Below, piece after piece: positions 26,329-35,153 of a stretch of DNA of 64,000 nt. This stretch comes from Flavobacterium daemonense (GTDB lineage: Bacteria > Bacteroidota > Bacteroidia > Flavobacteriales > Flavobacteriaceae). The stretch is taken from positions 186,001 to 250,000 of the forward strand of contig NZ_VJYD01000001.1 in assembly GCF_007341385.1 (NCBI RefSeq), read 5' to 3'. The first letter of the stretch is position 1, and the number at the start of each line of letters is the position of its first letter. A program made the position numbers and the translations under genes. Below the pieces are notes generated by a model that saw only the letters and a program-made list of their open reading frames with translations, was not told the DNA's origin and did no database searches.

Positions 26329-28701
26329 ATGAAATCGTTTACTAGCCCAAAATTCCTATTGATTTTGGCAGTGTTTTTTTTCAGCTGCAATCAATCAAAA
26401 CAAACTGATACGGTAACAGAAACAAATACTTCGGGAGATTTAGACCGAACAATATTGCCAATTCCAGAGCCACCTTTTGGCGGTAAAATTGGAAAAACGT
26501 ACAAAGAATCTAAAGAAGAATGGCCAAAATTGGTTACGCCTCCGCAAGGTGCGCCAAATGTCATCATTATTATGCTCGATGATGTTGGTTTTGGGCAAGT
26601 AAGCACTTTTGGAGGACCTGTTCCAACACCTGAATTGGACAAACTTGCCGCAAATGGATTAAAATACAATCGTTTTCATACGACTGCAATTTGTGGTCCT
26701 TCGCGAGCAGCTTTGTTAACTGGAAGAAACCATCACAATGCTGGTTCAGGCTTTTTGGCAGAATGGGCGACAGGATATCCGAGTTACAATTGTATGATTC
26801 CGAAAAGTACAGCAACTTCTGGCAGAATTTTGAAAGGCAACGGATACAGCACAAGCTGGTTTGGTAAAAATCACAATACACCAGACTGGGAAAGTAGTGT
26901 TGCTGGACCATTTGACCGCTGGCCGACAGGTTTAGGCTTCGATTATTTTTATGGATTTATTGGCGGTGAAACACATCAATACTATCCTGTTCTTTTTGAA
27001 AACACGAAAGCAGTAGAACCAGATAAATCGCCAGAACAAGGTTATCATTTTATGACCGATATGACGGATAGAGCTATTAATTGGCTGCAATACAGCAAAT
27101 CTGTCGCGCCTCAAAAACCAGTTATGATGTATTTTGCACCTGGAGCTGCGCACGCTCCGCATCATGCACCAAAAGAATGGCGTGATAAATTCAAAGGACA
27201 ATTTGATAAAGGTTGGGATGTTGTGAGACAAGAAACCTATGAGCGTCAGTTGAAAATGGGAATTATTCCTCCGGGAACAAAATTAACTCCAAGACCTGAC
27301 TGGGTTACGCCTTGGGACAAACTTTCGGCAGATCAGAAAAAACTTTTTGCACGTTTGATGGAAAATTATGCAGGATATCTTTCGTTTGCAGATCATGAAA
27401 CAGGACGACTTTTAGATGCGATCAGTAAACTCCCAGATGCTGACAATACGCTGATATTTTATATTGTTGGAGATAATGGGGCAAGTTCAGAAGGAGGAAT
27501 GGAAGGAACAGTCAACGAGATAAAAGCATTGAGCGGTATTTCAACTCCATTGGCAGATAATTTAAAACATCTTGATGAAATTGGCGGTCCAAATACCGAA
27601 CCACATTATCCTGTAGGATGGGCATGGGCAGGAAATGCTCCTTTTCAATGGGTAAAACAAGTAGCTTCTCACTTTGGCGGAAGCCGAAACCCAATGGTTG
27701 TGAGCTGGCCAAAAGTGATAAAAGACAAAGGCGGTATGCGAAGTCAGTTTATTCATTTGATTGATGTACTTCCTACTGTTTTAGATGCTTCTCATCTTCC
27801 GGCTCCAAAAACGGTTGATGGCGTTGAACAAAAACCAATGGACGGCGTTTCGTTCTTGTCCACTTTTACAGATAAAAATGCTAAACCTGTTAGAACCAGA
27901 CAATATTTTGAGATATTTAGTAATAGGGCTATTTATGATAATGGCTGGGTTGCAGCTGCACAGCATACTTACCCGTGGAGACAGGATTTTGCGCCTGGAA
28001 ACTGGGATAAAGACAAATGGGAACTTTATAATATCGATGAAGATTATAGTGAATCAGTGGATTTGGCTAAAAAATATCCTGAAAAATTAGAAGAACTGAA
28101 AGCCATTTTTGATGAAGAAGCCAAAAAATATAATGTTTATCCGTTAGACGATAGAGGTACAGGACGATTGATTTCACCAAAACCTACGCCGTCAGATCCT
28201 AAACGCAAACATTTCACTTTTTATGCTGGAGCAATACGATTGGCTGAAACAGCTTCGCCAAATACTAAAAATAAATCGCACAGCATTACGGCTGAAATTG
28301 AGCTGAAATCAAAATCAGACAGCGGAATTATTGTCGCTTCGGGTGGAAGTTCAGCAGGATTTGCATTGTATGTGCAAAACGGAAAATTGGTGTATCACTA
28401 TAATTATTTTGATGATGCGCGTTATGTGATTACTTCAAAAGAAGCGCTTCCGATTGGAAAAAGCACCGTACGATTTGATTTTGCTTATGATGGCGGCGGA
28501 ACCGGAAAAGGCGGAACAGGAAAACTTTTCATTAATGATAAATTAGTCGGTGAAGGACGAATTGACAAAACAGTAGCAGCCCGTTTTGGAATTGATACTT
28601 TCGGAATTGGCGAAGATTCGGGTTCACCAGTCGCAAAATCCTATAAACCTCCATTCAAGTTTACGGGAATAATTGACAAAGTCGATATTGACTTGAAGTA
28701 A
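26329..28701 (+). CDS. sulfatase lipoprotein (arylsulfatase A-like), long form
   Basis: 790 residues from ATG 26329, chosen because the lipoprotein signal ([13 protein letters not shown], lipobox Cys20) then starts correctly; an in-frame start at 26305 only adds eight residues. The signature [12 protein letters not shown] gives formylglycine at Cys122, with the metal Asp pair in [11 protein letters not shown]. The enzyme is about 250 residues longer than the other two sulfatases here; the C-terminal part after residue 620 is strand-rich ([37 protein letters not shown]), resembling a concanavalin-type lectin domain. This long form resembles arylsulfatases of the Pseudomonas AtsA kind. As a lipoprotein it should act at the outer or inner membrane surface. 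Confidence 0.9.
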   Translation: MKSFTSPKFLLILAVFFFSCNQSKQTDTVTETNTSGDLDRTILPIPEPPFGGKIGKTYKESKEEWPKLVTPPQGAPNVIIIMLDDVGFGQVSTFGGPVPTPELDKLAANGLKYNRFHTTAICGPSRAALLTGRNHHNAGSGFLAEWATGYPSYNCMIPKSTATSGRILKGNGYSTSWFGKNHNTPDWESSVAGPFDRWPTGLGFDYFYGFIGGETHQYYPVLFENTKAVEPDKSPEQGYHFMTDMTDRAINWLQYSKSVAPQKPVMMYFAPGAAHAPHHAPKEWRDKFKGQFDKGWDVVRQETYERQLKMGIIPPGTKLTPRPDWVTPWDKLSADQKKLFARLMENYAGYLSFADHETGRLLDAISKLPDADNTLIFYIVGDNGASSEGGMEGTVNEIKALSGISTPLADNLKHLDEIGGPNTEPHYPVGWAWAGNAPFQWVKQVASHFGGSRNPMVVSWPKVIKDKGGMRSQFIHLIDVLPTVLDASHLPAPKTVDGVEQKPMDGVSFLSTFTDKNAKPVRTRQYFEIFSNRAIYDNGWVAAAQHTYPWRQDFAPGNWDKDKWELYNIDEDYSESVDLAKKYPEKLEELKAIFDEEAKKYNVYPLDDRGTGRLISPKPTPSDPKRKHFTFYAGAIRLAETASPNTKNKSHSITAEIELKSKSDSGIIVASGGSSAGFALYVQNGKLVYHYNYFDDARYVITSKEALPIGKSTVRFDFAYDGGGTGKGGTGKLFINDKLVGEGRIDKTVAARFGIDTFGIGEDSGSPVAKSYKPPFKFTGIIDKVDIDLK

Positions 28702-28704
28702 TTG

Positions 28705-28816
28705 TGAATGGTGAATGGTGAATTGTTAATTGTGAATTGTGAATTGTGAAATGTGAATTATCAATTATCAATTATCAATTATCCATTATCCATTATCCAT
28801 TATCAATTAACCATTA
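28705..28816. repeat. 16-unit heptamer array forming a large imperfect inverted repeat
   Basis: Exactly 112 bp, 16 heptamers without interruption. Units 1-8 are variants of TGAATTG/TGAATGG; units 9-16 are TCAATTA or TCCATTA variants, close to the reverse complement of the first half. The switch is at 28761. It fills the 148-bp gap between two sulfatase genes, leaving only 33 bp to the next start, and would fold into a long hairpin in RNA or single-stranded DNA. Confidence 0.95.
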
Positions 28817-28849
28817 TAAAATCTGAATTTTAGTTTTAAATAAATAATT

Positions 28850-30427
28850 ATGAAAAAGTACTTTGTTTTATTAGCCGTTTTAGCTTTTGTTGCTGAAATT
28901 AATGCGCAGCAAACTTATTTTAATCCAACAGTTAGGGTGAAAGAATATTTGGAACCTGCAATTCCGCATCCGGATCAGGATAAAGAAATGAAAGATAAAA
29001 TGAGCAAGCTGAAAAAGAAACCTAATATTTTGATCATCCTAATTGATGATATGGGATATGGAGATATTGGTGTTTATGGTGGAGGTGTTGCGATTGGTGC
29101 GCCAACTCCTAATATTGACAAAGTATCGCACGAAGGATTACAGCTTACATCGACGTACGCACAGCCAACTTGTACGCCAAGCCGCGCTGCAATTATGACG
29201 GGGAGAATTCCAGCAAGATCCGGATTGACAAGGCCAACTTTAACAGGTGAAAATCCTAAAGTAAATCCGTGGGCTTCTGAAAATACTACGGCCAAAATAC
29301 TTTCACAAAATGGTTACAAAACCGCTATTTCAGGAAAATGGCATTTGGGCGAAAGCAAAGGAAGTCTTCCTAACGATGTGGGTTACGACGAATGGCTTGG
29401 TTTTGGTTCGGTTCAATCAGAATATGCGCAGTTTGTCAACGAATGGATTTACCCTGATTTGATCAACAAGCCAGAACGTTTGGCAGCGATGAAAAAATTG
29501 GTTGATCAGAATATCTTAACAGGTAAAAAAGGTGGTGAAAACAAAATTGTGCAACCAATTTCAAATATCGAAGAATTGTCTAAAGTTGATCAAGTTTTTG
29601 CTAATTACAGTGAAGATTTCATCAGACGTTCGGTTAAAGAAGACAAACCTTTTTATTTGATTCATTCTTTTTCTAAAGTGCACAATGACAATTACGTGTC
29701 TGAAGGTTACAAAGGAAAAAGCCCAGCTGCTTTCCCTTACAAAGATGCTGTAGTTGAAGTTGATGATATCGTTGGCCGACTAATGAAACTTTTACAAGAT
29801 TTAAAAATAGATGAAAACACATTAGTTTTCATTACTTCAGACAATGGACCAAACGAAGATGTTTGGCCAGATAGTGGTTACACACCATTTAGAGGAGGAA
29901 AAGGAACAACTTGGGAAGGCGGTGTAAGAGTACCAGGAATTGCGTACTGGAAAGGCATGATTGCACCGGGACGCATCAGCGATGGATTATTTGATATTTG
30001 CGATATGTTTAATACTTCTCTTTCAGCAGCAGGGGTTTTAGATAAAATTCCTTCTACCAATTATATTGATGGAGTAGATCAGTTATCATTTTTTTTGTCA
30101 GATAAAGGGGTGTCGAATCGAAACGCCGTTTTTATGTATTCTGAAACCAAATTCATGGCGGTGAGATGGCAGGAATACAAGGTGCATATGAATGTTTTCA
30201 ATACATCGGCAGAGCGAAGAAATCTGGATCAATCTACAATTCAAAGCATCGGTATGAGTCCGTGGGTTTACAATCTATATACAGATCCAAAAGAACAAGT
30301 GAGTTCAGGACACCGTTTCTTCGAATGGGGAATTCCGGGTGTAATGGGACTTATTTCGGCACATTTGGCAACGTATCAAAAATATCCAATGAAAGACATC
30401 GGTTTGAAGAAACCGGGCGCTGAATAA
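28850..30427 (+). CDS. exported type I sulfatase (arylsulfatase family)
   Basis: 525 residues, signal peptide ending at EINAQ (residue 20). The sulfatase signature CTPSRAAIMTGR places formylglycine at Cys108, the metal Asp pair is in LIDDMGYGDIG, and GKWHLGES and TSDNGPN supply further active-site residues. It is of the same length class as the sulfatase at 6392, with which it shares the GGG...PTPNxD spacing and the DxGYTPFRGxKGT stretch, so the two are paralogues. It lies downstream of the lipoprotein sulfatase, separated only by the heptamer array. Substrate unknown; the trio suggests use of sulfated glycans or aryl sulfates. Confidence 0.92.
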   Translation: MKKYFVLLAVLAFVAEINAQQTYFNPTVRVKEYLEPAIPHPDQDKEMKDKMSKLKKKPNILIILIDDMGYGDIGVYGGGVAIGAPTPNIDKVSHEGLQLTSTYAQPTCTPSRAAIMTGRIPARSGLTRPTLTGENPKVNPWASENTTAKILSQNGYKTAISGKWHLGESKGSLPNDVGYDEWLGFGSVQSEYAQFVNEWIYPDLINKPERLAAMKKLVDQNILTGKKGGENKIVQPISNIEELSKVDQVFANYSEDFIRRSVKEDKPFYLIHSFSKVHNDNYVSEGYKGKSPAAFPYKDAVVEVDDIVGRLMKLLQDLKIDENTLVFITSDNGPNEDVWPDSGYTPFRGGKGTTWEGGVRVPGIAYWKGMIAPGRISDGLFDICDMFNTSLSAAGVLDKIPSTNYIDGVDQLSFFLSDKGVSNRNAVFMYSETKFMAVRWQEYKVHMNVFNTSAERRNLDQSTIQSIGMSPWVYNLYTDPKEQVSSGHRFFEWGIPGVMGLISAHLATYQKYPMKDIGLKKPGAE

Positions 30428-30454
30428 AATATTTTCAGAAATTAATAAAAACAG

Positions 30455-30483
30455 AAACTCCTCAATTTTGAGGAGTTTTTTGT
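30455..30483 (+). terminator. rho-independent terminator
   Basis: AAACTCCTCA (30455-30464), 4-nt loop, TGAGGAGTTT (30469-30478), then T-rich sequence. It ends the sulfatase transcript. Confidence 0.88.
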
Positions 30484-30639
30484 TTTTAGAAACAGGAATT
30501 TTGCAAACCATTCAAATGATTAAATATCAAATCTACTGGGAATTTTGTAACATCCGACTGAAATTAAATACTTCTGACGATCAGCTCATTTGTACCTTTA
30601 ATTGAACATAAAAACTATTATAAAATCAAAAAATACGTT

Positions 30640-30846
30640 ATGGCAGAAATTAAGATTGAGAAGAGAAAGCCTATATGGCCGTGGATTATAGCACTGCTGA
30701 TCATTGGAGGAATAATCTATTATATTTATTGTGTAGACCACGATGTTAAAGGTGAAAGAAATGTAGAAATCCAAGATACTACAGCAGTAGATAATACAGT
30801 AGATACAACTGCGGTAAATACAGTTGATACTACAACCGTGAAATAA
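30640..30846 (+). CDS. small single-pass membrane protein
   Basis: 68 residues: a basic cytoplasmic start (MAEIKIEKRKP), one transmembrane helix (IWPWIIALLIIGGIIYYIYCV), then a Thr/Val/Asp-rich low-complexity tail in which the unit VDTTAV recurs three times. The tail is unlikely to be enzymatic. The gene lies 43 bp before a PRC-barrel gene on the same strand and is probably in one transcript with it. Such small proteins in Flavobacterium often accompany general stress genes, but I cannot assign a function. Confidence 0.7.
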   Translation: MAEIKIEKRKPIWPWIIALLIIGGIIYYIYCVDHDVKGERNVEIQDTTAVDNTVDTTAVNTVDTTTVK

Positions 30847-30889
30847 AGAACAAGTTTTAGAAAATTCGAAAACTATTAAAAACGAAATT

Positions 30890-31399
30890 ATGGAAAAGAA
30901 TCGAAATTTATATAAATTGGACGAACTATCAGATTATAAAATTGCATCAAATTACTCAGATGTAAGAGGTTGGAAAATAGTTGATTCCGATAACCGAACT
31001 ATTGGCACGATTGATAATCTGTGGGTAAATAAAGACATGAAGCGCGTTGTTTATTTGGATGTAAAAGTTGCCAAAGAATTACTTGAAGACAATCACAAGG
31101 AATTGCATGATGTTATCGAAAATGATAATGGAAAAGAATATATTTATAAAGAAGGAGACAGTCATATTATTATACCAATTGGGTCTGTAAGCATTAATAA
31201 AGACACTAAAATTGTAATGGCAAACAGTATTGGCTACGATACTTTTAGAAATACAAGCAGGTACCATAGACAGCACCAGTTTGACAGAGATTATGAGCGA
31301 AAAGTCATGAAATCGTATTATCCTGAAAATGATCCTGATTCCACTTATTACAGCGACGATGACACTTTTTATGACCGCAGAGAATTTGACGACAGGTAA
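30890..31399 (+). CDS. PRC-barrel domain protein
   Basis: 169 residues, soluble. The central part fits the PRC-barrel fold: DVRGWKIVDSDNRTIGTIDNLWVNKDMKRVVYLDVKV, then HIIIPIGSVSINKDTKIVMANSIG. PRC-barrel proteins are small six-stranded domains found in RNA metabolism (RimM), photosynthetic reaction centres and stress proteins. The last 45 residues are very rich in Tyr, Asp, Arg and Ser (DPDSTYYSDDDTFYDRREFDDR) and probably disordered. It is flanked by the small membrane protein and an NTF2-like protein. A stress-related role is an inference from similar gene groups. Confidence 0.78.
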   Translation: MEKNRNLYKLDELSDYKIASNYSDVRGWKIVDSDNRTIGTIDNLWVNKDMKRVVYLDVKVAKELLEDNHKELHDVIENDNGKEYIYKEGDSHIIIPIGSVSINKDTKIVMANSIGYDTFRNTSRYHRQHQFDRDYERKVMKSYYPENDPDSTYYSDDDTFYDRREFDDR

Positions 31400-31413
31400 T
31401 AATTTTATCAAAA

Positions 31414-31439
31414 TTTCTTCGTAAATTTTCTTCGTAAAT
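31414..31439 (+). repeat. 13-bp tandem duplication
   Basis: TTTCTTCGTAAAT occurs twice, head to tail and without change, in the gap between the PRC-barrel and NTF2-like genes. It is probably a recent slip duplication. Confidence 0.85.
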
Positions 31440-31465
31440 TGTTTAATTAATTTTTGGAGATAATT

Positions 31466-31840
31466 ATGGAAACACAAATTATTGAACTGGAGAAAAAATA
31501 TTGGCAAGCAATGCAGAATCATGATTATGAAACCGTTAAAAAGCTTACTTTTTTTCCCTGCATGATTGCCGGCAAAAGCGGGTTGCAAAGCGTAGACGAA
31601 TCTATGTTTAAAAAGATGTTTGACTCTGTTGAAAGCGGCAAAATAAAAGTATTGAATATTTCTGATGTGGATGAAAAGCCAATTAGTGAAAATACCACAG
31701 TACTTGGATATTTGATAACATTAGAAATGGCCGACGACAAACAAAATTCGCCAATGAAATGTGTGTGTACTTCTACTTGGATTAAAAAAAATAATAATTG
31801 GGTTTGTGCACTGCATACAGAAACAGAATTGTCTCAGTAA
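31466..31840 (+). CDS. NTF2-like / DUF4440-type protein
   Basis: 124 residues from ATG 31466, preferred over an in-frame TTG at 31454. It has the NTF2-like layout: an N-terminal helix (IIELEKKYWQAMQNHDYETVKKL), then a curved sheet including VLGYLITLEM and CVCTSTWIKKNNNWVCALHTETEL, whose W-K-x-x-x-x-W pattern is typical of DUF4440/SnoaL members. Four cysteines are present. These cone-shaped proteins can be small-molecule enzymes or binding proteins; no catalytic set is evident. It is the last gene before a strong bidirectional terminator. Confidence 0.75.
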   Translation: METQIIELEKKYWQAMQNHDYETVKKLTFFPCMIAGKSGLQSVDESMFKKMFDSVESGKIKVLNISDVDEKPISENTTVLGYLITLEMADDKQNSPMKCVCTSTWIKKNNNWVCALHTETELSQ

Positions 31841-31856
31841 TAAAACAGTGAAGATT

Positions 31857-31892
31857 AAAAAAGCTCTAATTGATATGAATTAGAGCTTTTTT
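31857..31892. terminator. bidirectional rho-independent terminator, perfect 15-bp stem
   Basis: AAAAAAGCTCTAATT (31857-31871), loop GATATG, AATTAGAGCTTTTTT (31878-31892). T runs exist on both strands; it serves the convergent NTF2-like (+) and AraC (-) genes. Confidence 0.93.
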
Positions 31893-31920
31893 ATTTTTAA
31901 ATAATACTTATATTTTCCAA

Positions 31921-32793
31921 TTAACCTTTGTTAAAACCTATTGTATCTCTATACAATTGAGGCGAAATATCGGTTTTGCCTTTAAATACTCGGCTGAAAT
32001 AATATTCATCATCATACCCAAGTTCGTAGGCAATCTCTTTTACGGTTTTGTCTGTTAGATACAATTCTCTTTTGGCTTCAACAATGATTCTTTCTGTTAT
32101 TAAATCAGAAAGTGTCATATTGAAATGATTTTTTGCTGTTCTTGCAAGCACAACCGATGTTACATGCAGTATTTCAGCATAATCGCTTGCAGAATGTTTG
32201 GTTCGGAAATTATCTTCAATTGCATTTCGTAAGTTTTGTACAATGAAAAGCTGTTTGTCATTTGCCTTTATTTCCTTGATTGATTGCTGTTCCAATTTTA
32301 TTCGCGTAGCAAGAACTAAGAATATTTTAAGATACGAAACAAGAACTTCATCTTTTCGCAGCGCTTCCATTTTTAGCTCATTGACAATTTCTCTGATGAT
32401 ATTCATTAGCGTTTGTTTATTATTTTGATCCAAATAAATAAACGGCTGTTGATAGACATTATTGAACAAGATTCCGTTTGCGGCAATTTCTTTATGATGT
32501 CTGTAAATGCAGAAAAACTCGTGGTGAAACTGAATAGAAATACCCGTTATAGGTTGTTCTGAAGCCAGCATAAAAGGTTGATACGGATAAAAAGCAAACA
32601 AAGTATTTTCTTTGAAAGCATATTCGGAAAGATCCACTTTGGCTATTCCTTCGCCCGAAGTAATCAAGATTAAAGTAAAATAATTATTTCGTTGAATATG
32701 ATCAAAATAACTTGTATTGTCAAATTCAAAAACTTTAAATGACAAGTTTCCATTTTGTTGATTAACAAGCGTATGTACAGATTGTGATAACAT
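31921..32793 (-). CDS. AraC-family transcriptional regulator
   Basis: 290 residues. The N-terminal part is a cupin-like sensor (YFTLILITSGEGIAKVDLSEYAF, LFAFYPYQPFML). The C-terminal 100 residues hold the two helix-turn-helix motifs: ASDYAEILHVTSVVLARTAKNHF and VKEIAYELGYDDEYYFSRVFKGKTDISPQLYR, the second being the classic AraC signature. It starts 5 bp after the deaminase gene and is probably co-transcribed with it. A double, mirror-symmetric set of half-sites 21 bp apart lies one kilobase away at 33834-33926, the kind of site this family binds, making the Old Yellow Enzyme and DsrE genes plausible targets. Confidence 0.9.
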   Translation of the reverse strand: MLSQSVHTLVNQQNGNLSFKVFEFDNTSYFDHIQRNNYFTLILITSGEGIAKVDLSEYAFKENTLFAFYPYQPFMLASEQPITGISIQFHHEFFCIYRHHKEIAANGILFNNVYQQPFIYLDQNNKQTLMNIIREIVNELKMEALRKDEVLVSYLKIFLVLATRIKLEQQSIKEIKANDKQLFIVQNLRNAIEDNFRTKHSASDYAEILHVTSVVLARTAKNHFNMTLSDLITERIIVEAKRELYLTDKTVKEIAYELGYDDEYYFSRVFKGKTDISPQLYRDTIGFNKG

Positions 32794-32798
32794 CGATA

Positions 32799-33266
32799 TT
32801 ATGATTTGCCTAATAATTCTAAAAATTGTGCATTAAGTTTCTGGCAATCGGCTTCACATACATTGCCGATAATTGTTGGTTTATTTCCCCATTTAGGAAC
32901 ATCTTCAGCACTAAGAATTTTATAATTTGAAGTAAAACCGCCAACATTAGGAACTGCAATCCCAAAAATGATTTCAGCTATTTTGTGATGCCGAATCATA
33001 TACGAACACATAATGCACGGTTCATGAGTTGTGTACATTTTTGCGAGATGCAATTTATCTGAAAACCCATTTTTTACGGCATCTCTTACAGCTAATATTT
33101 CTGCATGATTCGTAATATCTCCAGTTGATTTTCCAGATTCAATTCCCGTACCGATTATCTTTCCATCAATCACAATCAGCGCACCTACAGGTGGATTTCC
33201 GGCTTTAAGAGCAGTTTTGGCAAGCTCTAAACATTGATGCATATAATGTTGAAATTCTTCTTGCAT
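32799..33266 (-). CDS. nucleoside/guanine deaminase-like zinc enzyme (CDA fold)
   Basis: 155 residues. The zinc site of the cytidine deaminase superfamily is complete: NHAEILAV (His ligand and catalytic Glu) and THEPCIMCSYMI (the PCxxC pair). The start PPVGALIVIDGKIIGTG is also typical. The C-terminal part (GGFTSNYKILSAEDVPKWGNKPTIIG) resembles small-molecule deaminases of the guanine deaminase/CodA-independent type more than TadA, so a base or nucleoside, possibly a pterin-like compound, is the likely substrate. It is followed at 5 bp by the AraC gene and preceded by the palindrome at 33334-33349. Confidence 0.85.
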   Translation of the reverse strand: MQEEFQHYMHQCLELAKTALKAGNPPVGALIVIDGKIIGTGIESGKSTGDITNHAEILAVRDAVKNGFSDKLHLAKMYTTHEPCIMCSYMIRHHKIAEIIFGIAVPNVGGFTSNYKILSAEDVPKWGNKPTIIGNVCEADCQKLNAQFLELLGKS

Positions 33267-33333
33267 AATGAATTAAATTTGAATTTATGAAAATATCCAT
33301 TTCCTGCTAAATTACTCAAAAAGCAGCTGTTTT

Positions 33334-33349
33334 CGATAACTGTTTATCG
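33334..33349. promoter_or_regulatory. palindrome CGATAA-CTGT-TTATCG upstream of the deaminase-araC pair
   Basis: Perfect 6-4-6 inverted repeat, 68 bp before the deaminase start. The half-site extended as TTCGATAAC occurs here (33332-33340) and again at 33359-33367. Candidate operator. Confidence 0.4.
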
Positions 33350-33372
33350 TGCTAAAAATTCGATAACATTTA

Positions 33373-33408
33373 AAAAACTGCCCTCGTATAAAATAGAGAG
33401 CAGTTTTT
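33373..33408 (-). terminator. rho-independent terminator of the DsrE gene
   Basis: AAAAACTGC (33373-33381) pairs with GCAGTTTTT (33400-33408), extended inward by CTC/GAG after one mismatch. On the minus strand it follows the DsrE stop and carries a T tail. Confidence 0.75.
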
Positions 33409-33417
33409 AGTTTTGGT

Positions 33418-33783
33418 TTAGAAAATCAAAATATCGTAACCTTCTTTTTTTAGGTTGACAAAACTCGGAAGTCCTGGAGTTCCTGGCACTTCGTTGTCAT
33501 TTAATAATTCATAACCAGAAACTTCAGTGCCAAATACAGCAACACAGCCTTTAGAAAGTCCGTGAACATGATCTTTTACTTCTTTATAAAGAGCATTTAC
33601 GGGATGCTCTGGTTTTTCAAGCTGTTCTGGCCATCTTATGCCTGTGCCTTGAAAAATAATTTTCACATCTTCACCTTCGTGCTTGAATTCATATGCCGAT
33701 GCTAAAGCATTGAATACACGTCCTAGCGCTTCTTCTGAACCCGCTTTTGGATCAGAAAGAATAATAATAACTGTTTTTTTCAT
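33418..33783 (-). CDS. DsrE-family protein
   Basis: 121 residues. The start KKTVIIILSDPKAGSEEALGRVFNALASAYEFKHEG and EDVKIIFQGTGI match the alpha/beta DsrE fold used by sulfur-relay and related proteins. The conserved region near KGCVAVFGTEVSGY contains one cysteine at the position where sulfurtransferase members carry their active Cys, so persulfide or thiol chemistry is possible. It lies divergent to the Old Yellow Enzyme gene across a mirror-symmetric control region, which suggests that the two are induced together. A role in stress or thiol response is inferred from that context. Confidence 0.8.
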   Translation of the reverse strand: MKKTVIIILSDPKAGSEEALGRVFNALASAYEFKHEGEDVKIIFQGTGIRWPEQLEKPEHPVNALYKEVKDHVHGLSKGCVAVFGTEVSGYELLNDNEVPGTPGLPSFVNLKKEGYDILIF

Positions 33784-33807
33784 TTGAATAAATTTTTAAT
33801 AACATCG

Positions 33808-33952
33808 CAAAGATCTGACAGCGATATCGGCTAGAGAATGGAGGAAATTTACTTTATAATGGAGAATTTTTTGCGTCTAAATTCAGGTTCAAAACCTCCA
33901 TTATAAAGTAAAAATCATCCATTTTTCACAAGAGTAGTTCGTGGCAACTTTG
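33808..33952. promoter_or_regulatory. mirror-symmetric divergent promoter/operator region
   Basis: Two 31-bp arms (33834-33864 and 33896-33926) are inverted copies with 26 of 31 positions matching, including a perfect 17-bp core TTTACTTTATAATGGAG. Each arm contains two AATGGA half-sites 21 bp apart. Exactly 18 bp beyond each arm lies a near-consensus -7 box: GATCTTTG on the minus strand (33808-33815) toward the DsrE gene, and CAACTTTG (33945-33952) toward the Old Yellow Enzyme gene. Neither promoter has a usable -33 TTG, as expected if an activator supplies recognition. Confidence 0.7.
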
Positions 33953-33997
33953 CATCAGATAAAATTGATTTAAGTAGAACATTAAAAAATAAACAAA

Positions 33998-35086
33998 ATG
34001 GCAGTTTCTGATTTATTCAAACCGCTTACCTTGCTGCATGGTCCAGCAATGAGAAACCGTTTTATGCTTGCGCCTTTGACGAGCCAACAAAGTGATTTTG
34101 ATGGTACAGCATCTGAATATGATCAATATTGGATGAAACAACTTGCGCAGGGCGGTTACGGATTAATTCAAACCAGTGCCGCAACGGTAGAAGCAGGAGG
34201 TATCGCGTTTGAACGCCAACTAGGAATTCACAGCGACGATCATTTATCGGGTCTAACTGAAATGGCTTCGGTAATTCGTAAAGGTGGCGCGTTATCGGCA
34301 GTACAATTGTATCATGCAGGACATCGGGCAAAACCATCAATAGGAGGAATCCCGGCACCGGCTTCAAGCAAAACTTTGGAAGGAATAAAAGCAATTACAA
34401 CGGAAGAAGTAGAGAGAATTCGGGACAATTTTATAGCTGCCGCAAAAAGAGCACAATTAGCAGGATTTGACGGAATCTCAGTTCACGGAGCTTTTGGATG
34501 GATTCTTTCCGAATTTATGTCACCAAATTTGAACGATCGCACAGATAAATATGGAGGAAGTCTTGAAAATCGAGCTCGTTTTACGATTGAAGTTATTGAA
34601 GGAATTCGCAAAGCTTGTGGTCATAATTTCCAGATTGGCTGGAGATTATCGATTGAACGCTACGGACTTCTTCTGGAAGAATTACGAGAAGTGACAGCCG
34701 ATATTTTCGATCGAGAATTGATTGATTATTTGGATTTAGCACTTTGGGATTCGACACAAATTGTTCGTGAGGGAACTTTTAAAGGAAAAACCATGCTCAG
34801 CGTTTTTACAGAACTTCCGCGAAAAGGTGTTCGTTTAGGCGCAGCAGGAAAAATAATGAGTGCCCAACGTGCCGGAGAACTTCTTGATGAAGGCTGTGAT
34901 TTTGTACTTATTGCTCGAGCGGCAATTTTGCAGCGTGATTTTCCGCTTCAGGTAAAAGCAAATCCAATGTACGATAGTCCGCAATTGCCTGTCGTGGCTG
35001 ACTATCTTCGTCAAGGCGGACTCAGCGAACGTTTCATTGAAACCATGCGTGGTTGGCAGACTTTCGTAAAAGCCGGTTCGCTGTAG
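33998..35086 (+). CDS. Old Yellow Enzyme-family NADH:flavin oxidoreductase
   Basis: 362 residues. The TIM-barrel FMN enzyme core is recognisable: LFKPLTLLHGPAMRNRFMLAPLT, VQLYHAGHRAKP, and the signature HGAFGWILSEFMSPNLNDRTDKYGGSLENRARF with the substrate-binding His and the SPxxNxRxDxYGGS motif. The family reduces activated double bonds of enones, quinones or nitro compounds with NAD(P)H. The phosphate-binding stretch CDFVLIARAAIL is present. It stands alone as a transcript between a symmetric operator and a terminator. With the neighbouring DsrE, DJ-1, cupin and hydrolase genes it suggests an electrophile-response island. Confidence 0.92.
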   Translation: MAVSDLFKPLTLLHGPAMRNRFMLAPLTSQQSDFDGTASEYDQYWMKQLAQGGYGLIQTSAATVEAGGIAFERQLGIHSDDHLSGLTEMASVIRKGGALSAVQLYHAGHRAKPSIGGIPAPASSKTLEGIKAITTEEVERIRDNFIAAAKRAQLAGFDGISVHGAFGWILSEFMSPNLNDRTDKYGGSLENRARFTIEVIEGIRKACGHNFQIGWRLSIERYGLLLEELREVTADIFDRELIDYLDLALWDSTQIVREGTFKGKTMLSVFTELPRKGVRLGAAGKIMSAQRAGELLDEGCDFVLIARAAILQRDFPLQVKANPMYDSPQLPVVADYLRQGGLSERFIETMRGWQTFVKAGSL

Positions 35087-35096
35087 ATAATTATAC

Positions 35097-35135
35097 AAAA
35101 AGATTCCTGAAAAATAGTTTCAGGAATCTTTTTTT
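35097..35135. terminator. bidirectional rho-independent terminator, 16-bp stem
   Basis: AAAAAGATTCCTGAAA (35097-35112), 5-nt loop, TTTCAGGAATCTTTTT (35118-35133) plus further T. It lies between the convergent Old Yellow Enzyme (+) and hydrolase (-) genes. Confidence 0.92.
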
Positions 35136-35153
35136 ATGAAAAGGATGCTAAGC

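Noticed and set aside
28705..28816. Heptamer array as a CRISPR array
   Set aside because: Units are only 7 bp and adjoin each other without spacers; the second half is the reverse complement type of the first; no cas genes are present.
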